This document shows positions 1 to 3,933 of a stretch of 5,273 bases of DNA, piece after piece (the stretch's first letter is position 1; each line of letters begins with the position of its first letter). Source of the stretch: Acetobacteraceae bacterium (GTDB taxonomy: Bacteria > Pseudomonadota > Alphaproteobacteria > Acetobacterales > Acetobacteraceae); contig JANXRT010000218.1 in assembly GCA_025356735.1 (NCBI GenBank), forward strand, positions 1 to 5,273, read 5' to 3'. The notes beneath the pieces were generated by a model. The model was not told the DNA's origin. It made no database searches and worked only from the letters and a program-made list of their open reading frames with translations. The position numbers and the translations under genes are program-made.

Positions 1-736
1 GCCTGGCGGATGGCGGCATCGAGCGCATGGGCCCGCTTGCTAATGCCTTTGATTGAGTCCTGTTGCCGAAGATCGCGCTGCCGACCCGCACCGAGGTTGC
101 GCCGCAGGCGATCGCGGCCTCGAAATCCGCCGACATGCCCATCGATACGGCGGCCAGGCCGTGCCGCGCCGCACGCTCCGTCAGCCAGGTGAAGTGAGGC
201 GCCGGATCCTGGTCGGCAGGCGGCACGCACATCAGCCCGACCAACGCCGGACCGAAGCGTTTTTGACAATCGACGATGAACCGGTCGGCGTCGCCTCGAA
301 CGATGCCGGCCTTCTGCGGCTCGTCGCCGACATTGACCTCGATCAGCAGAGTCGGCGTTCGACCCTCGCGCTGGATTGCCGTGGCGATGGCGTCGGCCAG
401 CTTCGGCCGGTCCAGGCTCTCAATGACATCGGCGATGCGGACCGCGTCGCGCGCCTTGTTGGTCTGCAGCCCGCCGATGATGTGCAGCCGCAGGTTTGGA
501 TGCGATGCGCGAATTTCGGAAAACTTCGACGCCGCCTCCTGCACCCGGTTTTCCCCGAACACGGTCTGGCCGGCGAGCAGCGCCGCGCCGACCGCTTCGG
601 CCGGATGGGTTTTGGAGACCGCGACCAGCGTGACATCCTGGCCGCGCCGCCCGGCTCGGGCGGCGGCCGCATCAATCCGCTGCCGGATCGCGGTGAGGCG
701 GGCTTTTACATCCAGCTCAAGGTCGGGGATCTGCAT
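1..736 (-). CDS. yggS: YggS/PLPHP-family pyridoxal phosphate-binding protein (3' end beyond window)
   Basis: This is a cytosolic PLP-binding protein of the YggS/PROSC (PLPHP) family, which helps control free PLP and amino/keto acid balance and has no well-defined catalytic reaction. The start ATG is 736-734 and 245 codons are visible. Reading the minus strand gives VAVSKTHP with the probable Schiff-base lysine K42, then FGENRVQEA (60-68), LHIIGGLQTNK (84-94), DVIESLDR (103-110), a VNVGDEPQKAG segment, GLMCVPP, SMGMSADFE (198-206) and the phosphate-binding RVGSAIFG (217-224). These are the family signatures in the usual order, so the fold is complete. Most relatives stop within a few residues of the FGxR motif. 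Here the frame stays open after FGNR (223-226) for at least 19 more residues rich in rare codons, and no stop is seen before the edge. The upstream Shine-Dalgarno is weak. The gene is divergent from the ThiE-like gene and shares its start-codon bases. Family assignment is very secure; the true 3' end is unknown. Confidence 0.95.
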   Translation of the reverse strand, partial: MQIPDLELDVKARLTAIRQRIDAAAARAGRRGQDVTLVAVSKTHPAEAVGAALLAGQTVFGENRVQEAASKFSEIRASHPNLRLHIIGGLQTNKARDAVRIADVIESLDRPKLADAIATAIQREGRTPTLLIEVNVGDEPQKAGIVRGDADRFIVDCQKRFGPALVGLMCVPPADQDPAPHFTWLTERAARHGLAAVSMGMSADFEAAIACGATSVRVGSAIFGNRTQSKALASGPMRSMPPSAR

Positions 737-1343
737 GGATCGGAAACTTGTCGCCTGGGCCGGTGCCGTCAAGTCGTGGCGGCGGCACGGCACAGCGCGG
801 CAGCGGCGCATGCCGGTGCTGTGGCTGTTCACCGATGCGCGCCGTCTGCCCGATCCCCGCGCCGCGGTGGCACGTCTGCCGCCCGGCCTGTGCGGCGTCG
901 TGCTGCGCCATGACGGCACGCCGGGCCGGCGGGCGCTTGGCCAGGACCTCGCGCGGATTTGCCGGCGGCGGCGGCTGACGCTGGTGGTCGCGGGCGACAC
1001 CAGGCTGGCCCTGGCGCTCGGCGCCGGCATCCATCTTCGGGCGGGAAGATGGCCGGATGCCGTTCGGCCGCGCGCCAGGCCGGTGGTGCGGACCAGCTCC
1101 GCCCATGACGGCACCGAGCTGCGCCGGGCCGAGCAGGCCGGTGCCGACCTCGTTTTCCTGTCGCCGGTGTTCGCGACCGACAGCCATCCGGGCGCAATGG
1201 CCTTGGGCGTGACAAGATGGTCACAGCTGGCGAGGAGTCGGCGCGATCACGTCGCGGCCCTCGGTGGCATCCGAGGCGATACCTGCCGAAGGCTTCCGCT
1301 TCGATCGTGTAGCGCGATCGGCGGCATCGAATGTTTCTCTTGA
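735..1343 (+). CDS. ThiE/TenI-family (thiamine phosphate synthase-like) protein with eroded active site
   Basis: This 202-residue protein has the TIM-barrel pattern of the ThiE/TenI family: LWLFTDARRLPDP (29-41), GVVLRHD (54-60), a TLVVAGD strand (82-88), LALALGAGIHL (91-101), TSSAHDGTELRRAEQAGAD (120-138), LSPVFATDSHPGA (142-154) and AALGGI (174-179). Genuine ThiE condenses HMP-PP with thiazole phosphate. By my memory of the family, several substrate motifs are missing here. The usual ND before the 'DLA..GADG' helix is A-G, HLGQxD is replaced by HLRAG, and GPxFPTxTK is replaced by SPVFATDSHPG. Many alphaproteobacteria carry such ThiE-like proteins annotated as thiamine phosphate synthase, so the reaction should not be assumed. 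I chose the ATG at 735 because residues 1-17 (LVAWAGAVK, then basic) resemble the start of related proteins and because GGGGA lies 7 bases upstream. ATG 810 (M26) is the alternative. The gene runs divergently from yggS with overlapping start codons. Confidence 0.85.
   Translation: MDRKLVAWAGAVKSWRRHGTARQRRMPVLWLFTDARRLPDPRAAVARLPPGLCGVVLRHDGTPGRRALGQDLARICRRRRLTLVVAGDTRLALALGAGIHLRAGRWPDAVRPRARPVVRTSSAHDGTELRRAEQAGADLVFLSPVFATDSHPGAMALGVTRWSQLARSRRDHVAALGGIRGDTCRRLPLRSCSAIGGIECFS
744..772 (-). promoter_or_regulatory. Possible yggS promoter inside the ThiE-like gene
   Basis: On the minus strand, TTGACG (772-767) matches the sigma-70 -35 consensus in five of six bases. A 17-base spacer leads to AAGTTT (749-744), a poor -10. 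Initiation about 7 bases further on would fall at or beside the yggS ATG and give a nearly leaderless mRNA. The -35 is convincing and the -10 is not, so this is tentative. It matters because the overlapping starts leave no intergenic space for a promoter. Confidence 0.22.
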
Positions 1344-1409
1344 TAGTTGATGGTCCGAGTGAGAAATCCCTGCCTTGAGGGCTGTTGCAGCGATGTCACA
1401 GTGTTTCGC

Positions 1410-1425
1410 AAATGCCATGTAAATG
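1410..1425 (+). repeat. Direct repeat AAATG-N6-AAATG upstream of the porin promoter
   Basis: AAATG occurs at 1410-1414 and again at 1421-1425, so the copies are 11 bases apart, one helical turn. They lie in a small AT-richer patch and end 12 bases before the candidate -35. Tandem half-sites with 10-11 base spacing are typical of OmpR/PhoB-type response regulators, which often control porin genes. That link is inference, since the bases do not match a regulator consensus I can name. Confidence 0.3.
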
Positions 1426-1437
1426 GTTCGCGAGCCG

Positions 1438-1467
1438 TTGCGAGTATCGGCCCGGGCTGCCCATAAT
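1438..1467 (+). promoter_or_regulatory. Sigma-70-like promoter of the porin gene
   Basis: TTGCGA (1438-1443) and CATAAT (1462-1467) are separated by 18 bases. The -10 matches TATAAT in five of six positions and the -35 matches TTGACA in four of six. The expected start near 1475 gives a leader of about 110 bases before the porin ATG. The spacer contains an 8-base palindrome, GCCCGGGC (1450-1457), which could be an operator or simply chance in GC-rich DNA. No terminator with a T tract is visible after the ThiE-like gene, although the promoter's position argues that the porin is transcribed separately. Confidence 0.55.
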
Positions 1468-1499
1468 GCGCCCAGGCCCAATCGCCCTTCCGTGACACA

Positions 1500-1519
1500 A
1501 GGCGCCTGCCAAGGCGTCT
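1500..1519 (+). other. Hairpin in the porin 5' leader
   Basis: AGGCGCCT (1500-1507) pairs with AGGCGTCT (1512-1519) around a four-base loop, GCCA, giving 8 base pairs with one G-U. No T run follows, so it is not a simple terminator. It would sit early in the transcript from the 1438-1467 promoter, 66 bases before the start codon. A role in mRNA stability or post-transcriptional control is possible but not shown. Confidence 0.4.
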
Positions 1520-1572
1520 GTCGGAAAGTTGGGCGAGGCTTGGAAATGTCTGCCGGGACATCCGGTGCGAAT

Positions 1573-1578
1573 GAGGAG
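1573..1578 (+). promoter_or_regulatory. Ribosome binding site of the porin gene
   Basis: GAGGAG lies seven bases before ATG 1586 and is the best Shine-Dalgarno in the window. It fixes the porin start at 1586. The in-frame ATGs at 1529 and 1571 would lie upstream of, or overlap, this site and would bury the signal peptide. Confidence 0.8.
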
Positions 1579-1585
1579 AATTTCA

Positions 1586-3157
1586 ATGCGTAAGCTACTG
1601 CTAGCCAGCGCGGCCATGCTGAGCGCCTCCGCCGGAATGGCGTACGCGCAGAACACCTTAGCTTCTCCGGGTGTCGAGCGTGCGGCGCCGCCACTGCTGC
1701 CGTCCGGCGGTGGCGGTGCCATCCTCAGCGCGCCGGTTTCGGCGGTCGGCGCCAACAACAACAACAACGTCACCGCCCGCGCGCTTCCGGGCGGCACGAT
1801 GAACCCGGCCCCGGGCACCTTCGTGGTTCGTCTCGGTGGCCGCGTCACGGTCGTCGGTGGCGCCGGCTGGACCAGTGCCGATACTTTTACCGCGCCGACG
1901 GTGGCCGGCGTCCCGGGCGTCCGTAACAAGGTTCAGCCATACATGCTGAGCACCTATGCCCGCCTGTATCCCGGCCTCGATGCGATGGCGACCAACGGCC
2001 TACGCTACGGCGCCGGCATCGAAGTGCGCATGAACTCGACAGGTGCCGTGAGCAATACCGGCTCCTCACTCGGCGGCAGCGCCAACCTTTCCGGCCAGAC
2101 CCTGTTCATCCGTCGGGCGTTCGGCTACCTCGCCTCCGACAATGCCGGCCTGCTGCGCGTCGGCGAGGGCGACGGCATCATCGGCCTGATGGATGGCGGT
2201 CAGACCAGCGGGCAGAACTTCTCGGTCTCCGGCGTGCTGAACGGTGGCGACGGCGTGGCGATGCTGCTGCCGGCGGCGCAGATCCCGTTCGCCTGGCTGT
2301 CGCTGGCCGGTAACGAATACGGCACGCCGAAGCTGGTCTACCTGTCGCCCAAGTTCTTCGGCTTCGACGTCGGTGTTGGCTATGTTCCGACCCAGACCAA
2401 CGGCTATGACAACTCGACGGCGTTTCCCGGCAGCTACGGTGCCGCCGCCTGCAACGCCGCGGCCGGCGGTTCCAACTCGGGCTGCGCCACGCTGTCGTCG
2501 TCCAACGTTCTCAACGATGCCAACCGCTACCGCGACCTGTACCAGGCCGGCGCCCGCTACAACGGCGATTTTGGACCGGTCAATCTACTCGCCTATGCCG
2601 CCTACTACGGCAGCAGCAAGGTCAACTACACCGGTGCGCCTGGCCTGATCGTCGCCAACGGACCTTTGGGCAATGCCTCCGCCAGCGGCAACTACCGCAA
2701 CCTCAGCATCGGCTCATTTGGTACCGCGATCACGGTCGCTGGCCTGACGTTCAGCGCCAACTACCTGACCGGCGATATGAACAGCCAGCTCGCGCTTAAC
2801 CCGGTCGGCGCGCCGAAGATGAACGCGATCACCGGCGGCGTGCAGTATGTCGTCGGTGCGCTGACGGTCGGCGGCGAGTATGGCCAGGTCGACTCGCAGG
2901 GCTCAAACGCATTGGTCGGCAACAGCCAGCGTCATGAGAGCGAGTTCGACATCGGTGGCGCCTACAAGATCGCACCGGGCCTGACCGCCTACGCCGACTA
3001 TTACTATGCCCAGCGCCATCAGGGTAACTTCAACTTCCAGACTGGTGCGACCCGCACCGCCGCCTACAACGACGTGCATGGCCAGGCGGTCCTGCTCGGC
3101 ATCTCCGTCAACTGGTCATGCCTGATCCTTCCGGCGGTGCCGGAAGGGTATCGATAA
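1586..3157 (+). CDS. Outer-membrane porin (Gram-negative porin superfamily)
   Basis: This 523-residue precursor is a predicted beta-barrel that would let small solutes diffuse across the outer membrane. Residues 1-21 form a Sec signal peptide (MRKLLL, then an Ala-rich core) with a likely cut after AYA21. A Gly/Pro/Asn-rich linker (about 22-76) contains five consecutive Asn (57-61). From residue 77 onward, alternating amphipathic strands begin with TFVVRLGGRV (78-87), then LLRVGEGDGIIGLMDGG, the porin-like TPKLVYLSPKFFGFDVGVGY, and many aromatic strand ends. C289 and C300 flank a Gly/Asn/Ser-rich predicted loop and could form a disulfide. The strand ending LLGISVNW510 is a typical C-terminal beta-signal for BAM, but 13 further residues (SCLILPAVPEGYR) follow, which is unusual. 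The length suits a 16-strand porin with long loops. A good promoter, Shine-Dalgarno and terminator frame it as its own transcription unit. Substrate specificity cannot be read from the sequence. Confidence 0.92.
   Translation: MRKLLLASAAMLSASAGMAYAQNTLASPGVERAAPPLLPSGGGGAILSAPVSAVGANNNNNVTARALPGGTMNPAPGTFVVRLGGRVTVVGGAGWTSADTFTAPTVAGVPGVRNKVQPYMLSTYARLYPGLDAMATNGLRYGAGIEVRMNSTGAVSNTGSSLGGSANLSGQTLFIRRAFGYLASDNAGLLRVGEGDGIIGLMDGGQTSGQNFSVSGVLNGGDGVAMLLPAAQIPFAWLSLAGNEYGTPKLVYLSPKFFGFDVGVGYVPTQTNGYDNSTAFPGSYGAAACNAAAGGSNSGCATLSSSNVLNDANRYRDLYQAGARYNGDFGPVNLLAYAAYYGSSKVNYTGAPGLIVANGPLGNASASGNYRNLSIGSFGTAITVAGLTFSANYLTGDMNSQLALNPVGAPKMNAITGGVQYVVGALTVGGEYGQVDSQGSNALVGNSQRHESEFDIGGAYKIAPGLTAYADYYYAQRHQGNFNFQTGATRTAAYNDVHGQAVLLGISVNWSCLILPAVPEGYR
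1754..1768 (+). repeat. (AAC)5 trinucleotide repeat within the porin
   Basis: Five uninterrupted AAC codons encode Asn57-Asn61 in the linker between the signal peptide and the first predicted barrel strand. Because the unit is three bases, slippage would change linker length without breaking the frame. Confidence 0.9.
3125..3149 (+). other. Perfect hairpin overlapping the end of the porin gene
   Basis: CCTTCCGGC (3127-3135) pairs perfectly with GCCGGAAGG (3139-3147) around GGT. A U-G pair and an A-U pair extend it to 3125 and 3149. It lies inside the last codons of the porin and is followed by GTATCGATAAC, not a T run, so alone it is a poor intrinsic terminator. It may protect the 3' end, or be the remnant of an earlier 3' untranslated region. 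Confidence 0.6.
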
Positions 3158-3162
3158 CAGGA

Positions 3163-3191
3163 GGGCGGCGGGAATTTCCCGCCGCCCTTTT
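3163..3191 (+). terminator. Rho-independent terminator of the porin gene
   Basis: GGGCGGCGGGAA (3163-3174) is the exact inverted complement of TTCCCGCCGCCC (3176-3187). In practice this is a 10-pair GC stem with a five-base AATTT loop, followed directly by TTTT (3188-3191). It starts five bases after the porin stop, is strong, and should separate the porin from the downstream genes. The near-symmetric stem would also fold from the opposite strand. Confidence 0.88.
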
Positions 3192-3235
3192 CGCGTAAAG
3201 GGCTCGCAGCGGCGCGGCTTACGGTGCCCTGGGGC

Positions 3236-3264
3236 TTGGCGTGCCGCGGCGAAAAGGCTAGAGG
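3236..3264 (+). promoter_or_regulatory. Possible promoter of the DUF3576 gene
   Basis: TTGGCG (3236-3241) and TAGAGG (3259-3264) are separated by 17 bases, and the -10 sits in the context GGCTAGAGG. The -10 matches the E. coli consensus in only three positions, but alphaproteobacterial -10 boxes are often this loose. The expected start near 3271 leaves a leader of about 28 bases. It is the only candidate I see between the porin terminator and the next gene. Confidence 0.35.
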
Positions 3265-3298
3265 CTCTGCTTCCTTTCCATGAACGGTAAACCCGCTG

Positions 3299-3844
3299 AT
3301 GATGTCGCCTCGATGGCTTTCCTGTTGCTGGCTGTTGCTGGGCCTGATTGTGGCGGGCTGCTCGTCTCCGGCGGTTGCACCCAATCCGACGCAGGGCAAC
3401 TACTCCGGCAATCTGGGGCCTGGCGGCGCGGTCAGCGAGCGCGAGGGCAGCGTTCTGGGCGACAACGGACTGGTTTTCGGCACCTCCAAGAACCGTCAGG
3501 GCGAGGCCGGCGGCGGTGCCGGGCTTGGCGTCAACGCCTATCTGTGGCGCGGCGCGTTGGATACCTTGTCGTTCATGCCGCTGGCCTCGGCTGATCCGTT
3601 CGGCGGCGTCATCATCACCGATTGGTACCAGCCGCCGGGCGCCGATGCCGAGCGCTTCAAGACCAACACGTTCATTCTTGGCCGCGAGCTTCGCGCCGAC
3701 GGCGTTCGGGTGTCGCTGTTCCGCCAGGTCCAGAAGGGCAGCCAGTGGGTCGATGCACCGGTAAGCCAGGTCACGGTAGGCGAGCTGGAGAACAAGATAC
3801 TATCGCGCGCAAGGTCTCTGCGGGCCCAAGCCCAACCCAGCTGA
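3299..3844 (+). CDS. DUF3576-family lipoprotein
   Basis: This 181-residue protein has a lipoprotein signal peptide: a hydrophobic stretch (about 7-20) ending in the lipobox VAGC, with C21 as the lipidated residue. Position +2 is Ser, not Asp, which fits outer-membrane sorting. After a Gly/Pro/Asn-rich linker (22-56) comes the globular part, with GLGVNAYLWRGALDTLSF (75-92), MPLASADPFGGVIITDWY (93-110), a strand-rich RELRADGVRVSLFRQVQ segment and a final basic helix. I recognise it as a DUF3576 protein, a family of unknown function in alphaproteobacteria that I recall being found next to leuS. The TDWY segment loosely recalls envelope-assembly lipoproteins such as BamC, but that is only an impression. 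ATG 3299 and ATG 3302 are both possible starts, and neither has a clear Shine-Dalgarno. The last codons include a small cluster of rare ones (ATA CTA, then GCA AGG TCT). The stop lies 89 bases before leuS. Confidence 0.85.
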   Translation: MMSPRWLSCCWLLLGLIVAGCSSPAVAPNPTQGNYSGNLGPGGAVSEREGSVLGDNGLVFGTSKNRQGEAGGGAGLGVNAYLWRGALDTLSFMPLASADPFGGVIITDWYQPPGADAERFKTNTFILGRELRADGVRVSLFRQVQKGSQWVDAPVSQVTVGELENKILSRARSLRAQAQPS

Positions 3845-3855
3845 AGCAGCGGTTT

Positions 3856-3922
3856 CAAAAGGGCGAGGCCTTTTGCAGGGCCCGATCTTTAAAGGAGGGG
3901 CGGAGCCCCAGCCTTCTTCTTT
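3856..3922 (+). promoter_or_regulatory. Attenuator-like alternative hairpins before leuS
   Basis: Segment 1, CAAAAGG (3856-3862), pairs perfectly with segment 2, CCTTTTG (3869-3875). CCTTT of segment 2 can instead pair with AAAGG (3891-3895, segment 3). Segment 3, AAGG-A-GGGGC (3892-3901), can alternatively pair with segment 4, GCCCC-AG-CCTT (3905-3915), around GGA, followed by the pyrimidine run CTTCTTTC (3916-3923). The helices exclude one another in the order used by transcription attenuators, and the 3:4 helix is terminator-like though its T run is interrupted. Segment 1 begins 12 bases after the DUF3576 stop codon, so a terminating ribosome could cover it. No separate Leu-rich leader peptide is seen. 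This is a structural reading by eye, with no covariation support. Confidence 0.33.
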
Positions 3923-3925
3923 CCC

Positions 3926-3929
3926 AGGA
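3926..3929 (+). promoter_or_regulatory. Weak ribosome binding site of leuS
   Basis: AGGA lies four bases before ATG 3934 and is the only nearby Shine-Dalgarno-like element. A much better match, GGAGGGG at 3894-3900, is more than 30 bases upstream. It is too far away to serve this start, has no usable start codon after it, and lies inside the predicted leader hairpin. Confidence 0.4.
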
Positions 3930-3933
3930 CAAG

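Noticed and set aside
276..734. Upstream extension of the ThiE-like frame
   Set aside because: The frame is open but antisense to the conserved part of yggS. The family pattern begins only after the ATG at 735.
53..913. Long plus-strand open frame opposite yggS and continuing into the ThiE-like gene
   Set aside because: It is a GC-rich shadow of yggS: the translation is Arg/Ala/Gly-rich without recognisable motifs, while the opposite strand gives every YggS signature.
717..1224. Overlapping minus-strand open frames opposite the ThiE-like gene
   Set aside because: Their compositions are Arg/Pro/Ala-rich with no family features; they are explained as complements of the real gene.
1374..1390. 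Possible terminator after the ThiE-like gene
   Set aside because: The only stem near the gene end is about four pairs (CCCT with AGGG) with no T run, which is too weak to call.
1529..1585. Longer porin start at ATG 1529 or 1571
   Set aside because: GAGGAG at 1573-1578 and the signal peptide beginning MRKLLL place the start at 1586.
1221..1929. Minus-strand open frames across the porin upstream region and signal peptide
   Set aside because: They cross the porin promoter and signal peptide, lack a ribosome site, and read as low-complexity shadow sequence.
2244..2648. 134-codon plus-strand open frame inside the porin
   Set aside because: It is an out-of-frame Arg/Ser/Thr-rich shadow of a region with clear porin strands.
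3348..3764. Alternative plus frame within the DUF3576 gene
   Set aside because: It has no signal or motif, whereas the chosen frame has a lipobox and the conserved domain.
3894..3900. GGAGGGG as the leuS ribosome site
   Set aside because: It lies more than 30 bases before ATG 3934 with no start codon at a workable distance.
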